Shown one piece after another: positions 21,850 to 33,113 of a DNA stretch of 64,000 bases (within the stretch, counting starts at the first letter, position 1; each line of letters starts with the position of its first letter). The notes under the pieces were generated by a model. The model was not told the origin of the DNA, did not search any database, and saw only the letters and a program-made list of their open reading frames with translations. The stretch is from the NCBI RefSeq assembly GCF_022539505.1, contig NC_061510.1:400936249-401000248 (forward strand), given 5' to 3'. A program made the translations under genes and the position numbers. This DNA comes from Lolium rigidum (Eukaryota; Streptophyta; Magnoliopsida; Poales; Poaceae).

Positions 21850-23180
21850 GGCCACGCGGCGCCGCCACACTAGGGCGGCGCGGCCTAAGGGGGGCCCACG
21901 CGGCCCTAGCGTGTGGGCCCCCCGTGACTCCTCCGACTCCGCCCTTCCGCCTACTTAAAGCCTTCGTCGCGAAACCCTCTGTACCGAGAGCCACGATACG
22001 GAAAACCTTCCAGAGACGCAGTCGCCGCCAATCCCATCTCGGGGGATTCGGGAGATCGCCTCCCGCACCGTGCTCGGAGAGGGGAATCATCTCCCGGAGG
22101 TCTCTTCATTGCCATGATCGCCTCCGGATCGATGTGTGAGTAGTTCACCCCTGGACTATGGGTCCTTAGCAGTAGCTAGATGGTCGTCTTCTCCTCATTG
22201 TGCTATCATGTTAGATCATGTGAGCTGCCTATCATGATCAAGATCATCTATTTGTAATGCTACATGTTGTGTTTGTTGGGATCCGATGAATATTGAATAC
22301 TATGTCAAGTTGATTATCAATCTATCATATATGTTATTTATGTTCTTGCATGCTCTCCGTTGCTAGTAGAGGCTATGGCCAAGTTGATACTTGTGACTCC
22401 AAGAGGGAGTATTTATGCTCGATAGTGGGTTCATGCCTCCATTAAATCCGGGACGAGTGACGAAAGTTCTAAGGTTGTGGATGTCTCGTTGCCACTAGGG
22501 ATAAAACATCGATGCTTTGTCTAAGGATATTCGTGTTGATTACATTACGCAACATACTTAATGCAATTGTCCGTTGCTTGCAACTTAATACCTGGAAGGG
22601 TTCGGATGATAACTCGAAAGTGGACTTTTTAGGCATAGATGCATGCTGGATAGCGGTCTATGTACTTTGTCGTAATGCCCTGATTAAATCTCATAGTACT
22701 CATCATGATATATGTATGTGCATTGTTATGCCTTCTTTATTTGTCAATTGTCCAACTGTAATTTGTTCACCCAACATCTGTTTACCTTATGGGAGAGACA
22801 CCACTAGTGAACTGTGGACCCCGGTCCTATTTTTTACATCTGAAATACAATCTACTTCAATTGTTCTTTACTGTTCTTCGCAAACAATCATCATCATCCA
22901 CACTATACATCTAATCCTTTGTTTACAGCAAACCGGTGAGATTGACAACATCACTGTTACGTTGGGGCAAAGTACTGTGATTGTGTTGTGCAGGTTCCAC
23001 GTTGGCGCCGGAATCCCTGGTGTTGCGCCGCACTACACTCCGCCACCAACAACCTTCAACGTGCTTCTTGGCTCCTACTGGTTCGATAAACCTTGGTTTC
23101 TTTCTGAGGGAAAACTTACTGCTGTGCACATCACACCTTCCTCTTGGGGTTCCCAACGGACGTGTGTCTCACGCGCATCA
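21850..23180 (+). repeat. 3' LTR of Gypsy B, second piece
   Basis: After the repeated GGCCA target bases (21850-21854) the sequence resumes the B LTR (CACACTAGGGCGGCGCGG) and runs to CACGCGCATCA at 23180. CGCGA, B's own target duplication, follows. Confidence 0.92.
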
Positions 23181-23329
23181 CGCGACGGACCGAAAAAATC
23201 GTCGTAGGACTTTGCCTGACGCAGTTTCGACAACAGAACCCATATCGTCGGGTTAGGCCCATAGGCGACGAAAAATACCCCTTAGCGGATGATTTTGGGA
23301 CGTTGTCTATCAGAACGTTTCTTGTAGTG
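23181..23329. mobile_element. Right end of CACTA transposon
   Basis: The segment contains CGAAAAAATCGTCG and GGCGACGAAAAATAC subterminal words and ends TTTCTTGTAGTG at 23318-23329, the reverse complement of the CACTACAAGAAA terminus of plant CACTA elements. The first five bases are Gypsy B's target duplication. The putative 3-bp duplication would be AGG (23330-23332), but the left end is not in the window. Confidence 0.7.
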
Positions 23330-24710
23330 AGGGAGGTAAAATGGAGGAGTTACAGGAACCATGACTTGCCATTTCAAGGGTGGAAAGGAGTCAATTTTCC
23401 ATCATAATATAACAAATATCCAAGACAATGGTGTTGTGTACCTCGTCCATACGAATCAAACAATCCAAAGAACATCTAAATCGGAGTTCATATGAAGAAA
23501 TAATGCCCAAATTACTGCATGATCCAACAGTTTTAACGACGTGTGGTACAATCATTCATGACCGTACTGGATGACCATACCACCCTCCTCGAGGAACATT
23601 TCGTCAAACCGAACAAAATTTGTGAAGGCATGAGAGCCATATCTAGCGCAGGGCTTGCCCTGGTCGCAAAACCGACCTCCGCGGGGCTATAAAATGAGAG
23701 GAAAACCCTAGCCAGAAAGAGAAATCCATCAAGCTAGACCTTATTCCAGTTTTCATCGCCTCCATGTCCATCCTCCGCTACACCTCCATCATGGCGTAGA
23801 CATGCCGCTGTGACACCAAAGGATTTCAATCAACATTGAAGGGAGGCCGGGGACGAAGACCACCAAGGAGCCACCACCGGGGAGAGGCTATGTGCCGCCG
23901 CCCGCACATCGCCTACGAAATCACCATCTTCATCACCGTTGCTCCTTATTTCCCCACCATGGTCTCCTTGATGGGTTGTAATATGTGGATGGTGTTGTGA
24001 TCTAGAGTCATACGAGTTTATGTTTATTCAATGTGTTTTCTATTCATTTGATTATCTTAGTGATTGGAGATGTTAGATCCATTGGTGTAGTTGGATACAT
24101 CCAACTCCCAAGGCCACACATGATATAGTTAGGTATTTTGTGACGAATTATTTGACCCACTAGTGACAGTCTGGATATCTATCTTATGAGGAACAAATCT
24201 CTGCTGATCTTTACGATCTTAATATCTCCTAATGACTTGTGGAATACAAGCAAAGGGAGTGGAAAATTGAGTTGTCTTAAGTGGGACATGTAATCGGACA
24301 ATGGTATGTCAGGGACCATCAAACATATAGTAAACAATGATGCATCACCTATACACCACCTATACACCACGTTGCTTGAGTGTTTCATTGCATTAATTCT
24401 CTCCCCACTTGTTCACCTCTTGAAGTTTTTTTTCTAGTTTACTTTTACTTGTTACTTAATTGTTGCTTTGTTCTCATTCATAAACTACTTTAAACTATCT
24501 GGTTGATTACAGGTGGTTCCGTAGCAACCTATAGAATATGATATTTCCAAACCATGGTTTGGGTGTGAACGTGGCTGCATTGACAACGCAGTCGCGGGGT
24601 TGTGTAGTGTGCATTCTGCAAAGCTCCCTTAGGATCGATCTTATAATAAATATTTGATGTTGTTAAGTATTGCGATAACCCTGTTGTGGTGTAGAAAACC
24701 CAGCTGGTCA
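23330..24710. repeat. Unassigned repeat-like region, possibly an old LTR
   Basis: There is no open gene. A TATA-like GGGGCTATAAAATGAGAGG at about 23681, followed by AAACCCTAGCC and a GC-rich stretch with CCGCCG words, then an AT-rich tail, is the profile of many grass LTRs. A 12-bp unit CCTATACACCAC is repeated at about 24347-24370. No paired LTR, primer site or termini were found, so this is tentative. Confidence 0.3.
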
Positions 24711-26438
24711 GTTTGCCACCACCATGACATCTATCCCCAGCGCAGCCTTCTTCTTTGACATCATCGAAAGCTACCCCATCTGTAAGTTGCTGGCGACTCG
24801 AGCCCCCAACACTAACCTAATGGTAGTGCTCGCCTATAATACCTCTATCTTGGCATCACGGGCTACAACTTGACCGGTAGGTGTTAGATATGGAAGAGAA
24901 GCGAGAGGATGAAGAAGGAATTATGACGTTGAGGCGACGTGGCCACCACAGGATGCACTCGCTCCTTCCAAATAGCGTAGCTGCGTGAGAATTTGATATT
25001 CAGTAAAGGTGAATCAATCATCATATACGTGAATCAATCATCATATACATTTTTTTTGAACAAATCTCTGTATACATCACCCGACCGGTCTCCATCCCCT
25101 AGCTGCACCAGTCGCTACATGTCCGAGCTATTACCGTATGGGTTGAGAGCTTCAACTTGGTTTGGTGTTTTTTTTTCTTCTTTGAAAACGATATGGTACA
25201 AGGGGAGGATGATTACGCCTAGGTCGTGGAGCTTGTTGCCATGATTGATTTTAAGGTGGAGATTTTTGCTAAAACTCGAGCGAAGGCAATAGTGATGAGA
25301 ATGGGTCTAAGATGGCCGAATCCATTGTCGGAGAGTATTTGGCGAGTCCGATTCGCCCCTTGCGAGCTTGGGGTGGCGAGATCAGTGGTCCCATACTTGT
25401 GTAAATTCTTGATGCTGCACACTTTCTTTCGAGATGCCGCAAACTTGTGTCCGTTTTGCTACAGACACAAGAGCGAGATGTTGCGGCGATTCTGGGCGTC
25501 GACTACAAAATGTTGCTTCGATGCTTCAAATCTTGTCGTGGGGTGCTTGAGACTCTCTCTCTCTCTCTCATGCCTTTTAGAGAATAAATAAATGAAAGGA
25601 GAGACGAAAAAAAATGAACGAACGCTAGAGAAGAAGCTTCGGAGAAGGCCAATGTAGCGGCAAACCGGCAAAAAAGTATTGCAATGATGCTGCTATAACA
25701 TAATATACGGTGGTGCAAATTAAGGTGGAATGAAGGAATTTTTTGTTTTGTTTTGTTAAGATGGGATGGCCGTGGAGTGGAGGATTTCTCTCCTGATCTT
25801 CCGGGATGGTCAGCGATGTGCAATATCTTGTGAGACGTGGTTGGAGGAGGCGTGAACGTGGAACCACATTTATTTGGCATGTGGGTTGGCACGCAGGCGG
25901 CGTGGTGCAAGATTTAATGGATCGCGCTATCTTAAATTCATAATCTATACTACTTATCGTTTTTTGTTAAAAAATCTATATCGGCTGACCAGGCAGGAAC
26001 TGGACCGATGTGATGCGATGCGACGCGATCCTCCGTCCAGCTCGCTCCATGTGGCCGTATCCCGATCCACTGACCCACCTGGACTCTACTCCGGGGGCCC
26101 GTACCACCGGCTGACACCGCGGGCCCGCCCTATGGGCCCCGCACGTCATGGTCACCAGCCGGCGCTCCACTTCCCCACGCCGTGTGGCAACAGATCACCA
26201 CCGGAGCAGACTGTAGCCGCAGCCAGCCACGGAACAACAAATAGCCAAACCGGCGCGCCGGACGGCGACAACCCCCGCCACCGCACGGCGCACGCACGCC
26301 AAGCAGGAGCAGCCCCGCCTCGGCATCATCGCGTTCGCCCATAGGATCCACCCGGTTCCTGCCGCCGCCGCTCGATTGGATCGCTGTTCGTGAAGCGAGG
26401 GGAGCGGAGATTTGATTTGGGGTTGGGGGTTCGTGGGG
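24711..26438. other. Upstream region of squalene synthase copy 1; no gene seen
   Basis: The only open frames are short, non-homologous or low-complexity. Visible items are a 20-bp tandem duplication containing GAATCAATCATCATATAC at about 25013-25050, a short (CT)n run at about 25553-25569, and a GC-rich stretch from about 26000 to the start codon that would hold promoter and 5' UTR. No clear TATA box could be chosen. Confidence 0.5.
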
Positions 26439-29400
26439 ATGGGGGCGCTGTCGCGGCCGGAGGAGGTGGTGGCGCTGGTCAAGCTGCGCGTCGCGGCGGG
26501 GCAGATCAAGCGCCAGATCCCGCCCGAGGAGCACTGGGCCTTCTGCTACGACATGCTGCAGAAGGTCTCCCGCAGCTTCGCGCTCGTCATCCAGCAGCTC
26601 GGACCAGAACTACGCAATGCCGTAAGCACCCCTCCTCCTCCCTTCCCCACCCCGGCAAACAGATTCGCTCCGATTCGAGACACCGGATTTGGACTGAAAC
26701 GCGGCCGCTCATGTTGTGCAGGTCTGCATCTTCTACCTCGTGCTCCGGGCCCTCGACACAGTCGGTGAGCACTAACCCCACGGGCCCTGGACAAACTGGG
26801 GATTTTGTGTGATATTATGTCAAGTTCATAATTGCTTTCCGTTTTAAGACCAACGCTCACTGTGATTACTACTACCACCGCAGAGGACGACACCAGCGTC
26901 GCTAACGACGTCAAGCTGCCCATCCTCGTCGATTTCTACCAACACATCTACAACCCCAACTGGCGTTTTTCATGTATGTACGATACGCCATCTCTCCTTA
27001 GAACAAGCGGCTATTCTGCTGTCTTACCATGCTGTTCCTGTTAATCTGATCGTGTTTGACCTTCATCAGGTGGCACAAACCACTACAAAGTGCTCATGGA
27101 TAACTTCAGGCTTCTCTCCACGGCCTTCCTCGAACTGGGTCAAGGGTAATTAGTTTCCGTTCCATGTTTCAGAGTGGCTGCTATTTTCTCAGCTTATCAA
27201 TCTCCCAACTTGACTGATGTCAAATTAAAAAAACTAAATTACTTTGGTAACAGGCCAATCAGTCAGTACTGATGTCACCCAAAATTAGTAAACTCAAGAC
27301 TTTTTCTAACCCAATCATTCAGTCAGCACTCATGTCCCTTGAAATAAATTAAATTAAGGGCTTTTCTATATAGGGAGCTTTCGTTGGGTATTTAAGTGTG
27401 CCATCTGGAAAACTAGTAAGAGACTTCATTACAAATTTTGTAAATGTGAAATGGCATTTTATTTGCGAGCCATGCTTTTGGAGACATTTTAAGATACTAG
27501 ATGTGTTTCGCCCATTCATTCAGCTCAAAACAAGCGAAAGATACAGATCCAGTGTCCATCTCTTGGACCGGGCTACTAAAGTCAGCGTAGTACTACTTCA
27601 CATGCTGCAAATGGAGCTTTCTTCCTTCTCATTTAAGTACAGTAAAGTTCATTTGAAGCCTTTGCAGAAAATAATTACATTTCATTTTTTTCAGATATCA
27701 AAAGGCAATTGAAGAGATCACTAGGCGAATGGGAGCAGGGATGGCAAAATTTATATGCCAGGAGGTCTGTTAGCCTAGATCAATCGAAATATAAAGTGTT
27801 TATAGAGTAACTTTATGTATAAATGTTCATGTTATTTTAGCATGAGGCAGAGCCTTCAATTTTTAATCAACGTAGGATGCTGTTTGTATTCCACCCCTTT
27901 ATTACATTTTTTGTATGTCATATTTCTGTAGCATTTGAAGTCTGATACTTGCTAGTAACATATGGAACTTAATGAATGAAAAAATAAGAATGCGCTACAT
28001 AAAAGTGAGTATCTGGTAACACATTCAAAAGCATATGAACACTTTTACCGGTATTTACCTGATAAGCACACTTGTTTGGCTGCTACTATTTTTGTTGAAA
28101 ATCCATTTTTGGCTTTCATAGCAATGTAATAATGTTGTGCTCACTTCTGTGCTTTGTGGGTATTATGGCATTGATAAATGTAGTTGTCATAACGAACACT
28201 TTGACTTAAATATATATCTGTGAATAGAAGTACTTTTAGATATTTTGTCTGGACCTAATTAACAATTAAAGAGTAAAGGAGTTTTCTTTGGCAAGGCCCA
28301 AATAAATATTAGTTAGCTCTGCTAAAAGGAAGAATGTACTGTTTGTATATCAGAGTTTAATATATAATTATTAATATCATTTAAAGCTGACATTGATATT
28401 TGTTTGAACTAATTGGGAACCAACTTTGGGTTGTAGGTTGAAACTGTTGAAGACTATAATGAGTACTGCCACTATGTAGCAGGGCTAGTAGGCTATGGGC
28501 TTTCCAGGCTGTTTCATGCTGCTGGGACAGAAGACCTGGCTTCAGATGAACTTTCAAATTCAATGGGTTTGTTTCTGCAGGTATTTATAAATATTATTTT
28601 AATCAAATATCTGTATTTCCACTCTCATAATGGATGGATACCGTTTTTACATTCACCCTGTAGCTAATAGCTGGGCTTCAATTGCAGAAAACCAATATAA
28701 TAAGGGATTATTTGGAGGACATAAATGAGATACCAAAGTGCCGTATGTTCTGGCCTCGAGAAATATGGAGTAAATATGCGGATAAACTTGAGGTACATCA
28801 ATCCATTTATTTATATCTATTCCTCCCGACTAGCTGCAGGTATCCTATAATTGCAAATGATCACACATCCACAGTTTTCTGTCTTGTGGAAACAAGGGAA
28901 TTACATTGGAATCCTATGATAAATAAATTCAAAATTCCTCTGTTCCAATACTTTGGGAAAATAATAAAAGCTGGTACTCGGCAGTAATCAAAATATCTAA
29001 TGAAGCAGTTAATCATGTAATCTATTTACCTAATCCAATCTATTTACATACTCAACTGTGAAACTCTACAATTGTTCCACCTTTGTCATCCTTTTTTGCA
29101 CATTCTTTAAAGTACTCTACAATTTTTCATCTATAATAATGCAATATTTTTGGGTTACTATATCAGGACCTCAAGTATAAGGAAAATTCAGAAAAAGCAG
29201 TACAGTGCTTGAATGATATGGTGACTAATGCTTTGATCCATGCTGAAGATTGCCTCCAATACATGTCAGCGTTGAAGGATAATACCAATTTTCGGTTTTG
29301 TGCAATACCTCAGGTAAACTATAGTGCTTGTTATTCTTATTACAGTCTTCACACTCTAGCAGTATCAGTGGACATGTTATAGCTCATAATAGATTTATGG

Positions 29401-31883
29401 TACTAGACATGATTTATGGTAACTGAACCTTCCTTTTGTTGGGTCATGGATGTAATTGGTTTTGGAGGCACATACGTTTAAAGACAGGCTTTCCATATTA
29501 GTGTACTTCACGTATTATTACTGATTGAGTCAGTTAGTAATGCTATGGTTTAGCCAAGGGTACGACGTACAAGGTTTTTTTACTTTCAGGATTGATCTGT
29601 TATCAGTGCAAGTAGCCAATATCTTTCAGACCAGTCATACTTTCTTTTCATACCGATACTCAACATTCTTTTAGCCACTTGAAATAGTTCTCAGTAGTAA
29701 AAGAGAGTTTCTGTTACAAGGATCTGACTATTTTGATGTTAATACCTTTGGTCGTACACTCGTACTACATGGCTGAGAGGCCATTTAAATGATTCACGGC
29801 TAACCGTTTCATCTTTTCAGATAATGGCAATTGGGACATGTGCTATTTGCTACAATAATGTAAATGTCTTCAGAGGAGTTGTTAAAATGAGGCGTGGTAA
29901 GACATATTAAGTTACTTCAAGTTGACAAGTTGTGCTAGCCTTCATTTTGCCAGAAAATATCAGTGTGACAACATTGTCACACTATGTTTAGGAATTTAAT
30001 TTGTGACATATTATGCGATGCTCTACTTTTGTATATCACATTTGGAGTACATGCATTTCATGTGCATATTTTATATGGTTAGGAGTTGATCAATGATACA
30101 AAAAAAAGTGCATCATAGACTGCTTCGATAGTCCTTGGCATCAGAAAATACAACTCTATCCTTTTCTTTGATTGGTAATTTCTATTGATTTTATTTTATC
30201 CGCAAAGTATCATAATATCCACTTTATCAATTATGACTCAGTAGTTAAATTACGGGCATACTTGAATTTGGTTAATATGAGAAAAGGCATGTTATGCATT
30301 TATTGGGGAGGATTTGATCGAGAAAGGTGTGTATCTGTGAACCTTTTAGGGCAGTTCACGGTTTTCTGTTCTTCTCGGACATATGGGTTCACAGTTGAGT
30401 AGAACAACCTAAGATTTTCTAATCAGATTAGGAAAGGAGCTAAGCATAGTTTTTTCCCTAAGGGCCCCTTTGGATTGAAGGATTTTCAAAGGAAGTTAGG
30501 AGGAACTCTCAATCCCTAGGATTGTTTTCTCCAAGGAAGCCCTTTGGGTCAAAGGAATGATACCTCGAGAGTTCCTATGGATTGCATTCCTACACCCCAA
30601 TCCCATAGGAATTTCAACATCCACTCTAACCTCTTTTTTACACTCAATCACGTAGGATTGAGGCGCATTTCCTGTATTTTCCCTGTGTTCCATCCAAATG
30701 ACTTTTCTTGCAGTTTTCTTCTTCTTTGCAATCCTCTATTTTGTACCTGCAATCATATCAGATTCATCTGTTTTGAAATCCTGTGACCCAACTTTTACGT
30801 GTATGCTGCTTATTATATAATTTACATGTTTCAGTCTTGTAGTTATCTTTTATGTTCCTTCTGACCTGATCGGTGACTTAACATGTACTCCCTACCTCTC
30901 AGGGCTCACTGCACGAATAATTGATGAGACAAAATCGATGTCAGATGTCTATTCTGCTTTCTATGAATTCTCTTCATTGATAGAGTCGAAGGTATGCTCT
31001 GGAATGCTTATCCAAACAAACCTAGAGTCTAGCATGCATATAATAGAAGATTCAGATCTTTTTTCATGTACATGTAACAGAAAAGATATTATGCCATGTT
31101 ACACAAAAGTGAAAAATACTTCAAATAGTGTTTCCCATTGTTTTATGGATCACTTGAATGTTCTATAGTTGTATGGATCAGTTAGAATGTTTACTTTTTA
31201 TCTCAGAAATCCTCAACTTAGAATGTTTACTTTTGACCTCAGAAATCCATAACTAGGTAGCTTCACTTAAAGATGATGGTGTGTTTAGCCTTTAACTTTA
31301 TGCATGTTTGAATAAAACTTACCATCTTTACTTTTGACAGTCTGTTGGTGTTGCTCCAAATCGCAAAGTTTAGCCAACCTTATTACTGTTCACTGATACA
31401 TGATGTTAGTGATGGACCTTTGGATTCAATCTTTGTTTTTCGTAACTGTGACTTTATGCCTAATATGTTTGGTCGCCATCTCCTGATTTATGATAACGAC
31501 TGTGACTTTATGCATAATATGTTTGGTCGCCATGTCTAGATTGATGATCATGACCCAAGTTCTGCGCTAACACGGAAGCGTGTAGAGGCAATAAAGAAAA
31601 CTTGCAAGTCATCCGGTTTATTAAAGAGAAGGTTTGTTGAATGACTTAGGGTTGTACTTTAGTACTGACACCTTCATCTTCACTGACTCTCTGAATCTGT
31701 AGGGGATACGACCTGGAAAAGTCACGGTATAGGCATATGCTGGTGAGTATTTATCTATAAGTTGAAAATTCTGCAGGTTCTCTGTTACTATAAAAATTTC
31801 TCAAGCAGTTTATGTGACATCCTCAGATCATTCTTGCACTTCTGTTGGTGGCTATTTTCTTGGGTGTGCTGTATGCCAAGTGA
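26439..31883 (+). CDS. SQS: Squalene synthase (farnesyl-diphosphate farnesyltransferase), copy 1
   Basis: It joins two farnesyl diphosphates to presqualene diphosphate and reduces this to squalene with NADPH, the entry to sterols and triterpenes, on the ER membrane. Thirteen exons, all GT-AG: 26439-26621, 26722-26764, 26884-26973, 27070-27145, 27695-27764, 28437-28580, 28688-28792, 29167-29313, 29821-29896, 30903-30991, 31540-31631, 31703-31742, 31827-31883. They sum to 1,212 bp (403 aa), the usual plant length. The first Asp-rich motif DTVEDD spans residues 73-78 across the exon 2/3 junction. [10 protein letters not shown] with the conserved Tyr is in exon 6, and DYLEDI (residues 209-214) in exon 7. 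Exon 13 gives a C-terminal membrane anchor ([15 protein letters not shown]). The start is the only Met giving MGALSRPEE. No defect seen; probably functional. Confidence 0.94.
30468..30716. mobile_element. MITE-like insertion in intron 9 of SQS copy 1
   Basis: GGGCCCCTTTGGATTGAAGG at the left and TTCCATCCAAATGAC at the right suggest terminal inverted similarity (TTTGGAT/ATCCAAA). The orthologous intron 9 of copy 2 (444 bp against 1,006 bp) lacks this block. Superfamily and exact ends are uncertain. Confidence 0.5.
31447..31554 (+). repeat. 54-bp tandem duplication across the exon 11 acceptor of SQS copy 1
   Basis: 31447-31500 and 31501-31554 are two copies of a 54-bp unit (TGTGACTTTATGC...). 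The second contains the used acceptor (CATGTCTAG) and the first codons of exon 11. The first has CTCCTG in place of the acceptor AG and is a decoy in the intron. Confidence 0.75.
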
Positions 31884-32609
31884 TTCGGCCAACATGGTCC
31901 TTCTATACTCATACACCACCTAGCCTAAAGGTAATAGGTTTTAAGTAACAAACTGACAATATTTCGTTTTTAACATCTTATTTGGAGAAAATCTGTAAGC
32001 TCCCAATGCTGATTCTGAATTTCATTTGTGTAGGTTCCAAGATGCTGTACCTGCTGCATGCAGATGGATATGGTTTCATGATATTGTGCTACCCTAATGT
32101 CATGCTAATTCTTTTGTTCTTTAATTTTGTCATCAGTTATGTTGTTTCAACTTGAAGTTGTTTGAATATGAGACACTTGTAACATGTATCATATGGATTT
32201 AGCGTGGTGCCTTGTTAGACAATGATGCCAACTGCATTTTGTTAATTTGTGACTTATCTATATGGAAATACCATTTTCAGTGCTACTTGTGCAATTTCAT
32301 TACACCTGCTTGTGGGTAGCCTGTTCCTGAATTCTTCAGCTTGACAAGGAGATCCTGGTGCATGGTTATTCCTGCCACACGTCATCATTGCCAAGGGCGA
32401 TGGCTGTGTAGTAGATGATGTCACTTCCCCTGCGTGCTGTGAAATCATTGTTGCATTCCGGAATTAAAATTTTCAGTTTTCTTCCACAATAGGTACCAAA
32501 CGTTTTGCCCAACTCATGCAACTGCTCGGAGCGGTCGCGTATCGGTTGCTCACCCACACGAGATGGGACACGAACAGGATTATCCAGTTAGTACTTCGGT
32601 GGTATATTT
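31884..32609 (+). other. 3' flank of SQS copy 1
   Basis: It aligns with the sequence after the stop of copy 2 (45847-46640), including GTGACTTAT-TAT and the TGTAGTAGATGATGTCAC-like word near 32404. It probably holds the 3' UTR. No gene is seen. Confidence 0.6.
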
Positions 32610-32997
32610 GGTGCACATGAGCACCAGTGATCTCATTTCGAAAAATAAATTAAAAATCATATTTTTAAGCTTCAAAAAAATCTGAAAATAAATCATGATG
32701 TAGCCGGTATTGTATCCCATAATCGTGTAAATTTTCAACTGAAAATAATTTGTATTTTAGGCTGCACAAAAATAACAAATGCATAGATCTCAGTATAGTG
32801 ATTCAAATCTACAAAAAGAAAACAGATTTTGTCATTTTTGTATAGGTCAAAAAACAAAACATTTGAAATTGAGATTTTGTAGGTTAGTGGGGTACATCAT
32901 TAGGTACTTTTAGAATTTTATTACATAATTTTTTAAACATATAAATATAATTTTCAAATTTTTTAATACGCTGAGAGCACTGGTGGCCATGATCCAA
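32610..32997. mobile_element. AT-rich MITE-like element downstream of SQS copy 1
   Basis: GTGCACATGAGCACCAGTGA at the left faces GAGCACTGGTGGCCATGATC at the right in inverted orientation, with an AT-rich centre full of AAAAATCTGAAAAT-type words. It is absent at the matching place in copy 2. The target duplication was not resolved. Confidence 0.5.
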
Positions 32998-33113
32998 TAT
33001 GACTTTTCGGGTACTTCCAAGATAGTATATCACAGGAATATAAAGTCAGTCCTTTCGTTGTCTAGGTCAGGCCATATCCATCTCATCCGTCGAAGCTTGC
33101 TATAGGTGCATTA

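Larger units (their letters stand above)
9932..23180 (+). mobile_element. Gypsy B: non-autonomous LTR retrotransposon, interrupted by Gypsy C
   Basis: The 5' LTR is 9932-11528 and the 3' LTR is 15035-15316 plus 21855-23180, split by element C. The 5-bp target duplication CGCGA is present at 9927-9931 and 23181-23185. The interior (11529-15034, about 3.5 kb) carries one short ORF and long non-coding sequence but no reverse transcriptase, RNase H or integrase. Its 3' half is homologous to that of Gypsy A, so it probably depended on A-like proteins. Confidence 0.92.

Noticed and set aside
22512..23256. 231-codon frame near the right end of Gypsy B
   Set aside because: It is LTR sequence running past the LTR end into CACTA DNA, and the same words in the 5' LTR are not open.
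25226..25910. Frames of 121 and 135 codons upstream of SQS copy 1
   Set aside because: Neither shows a domain, start context or intron pattern, and they overlap each other on opposite strands.
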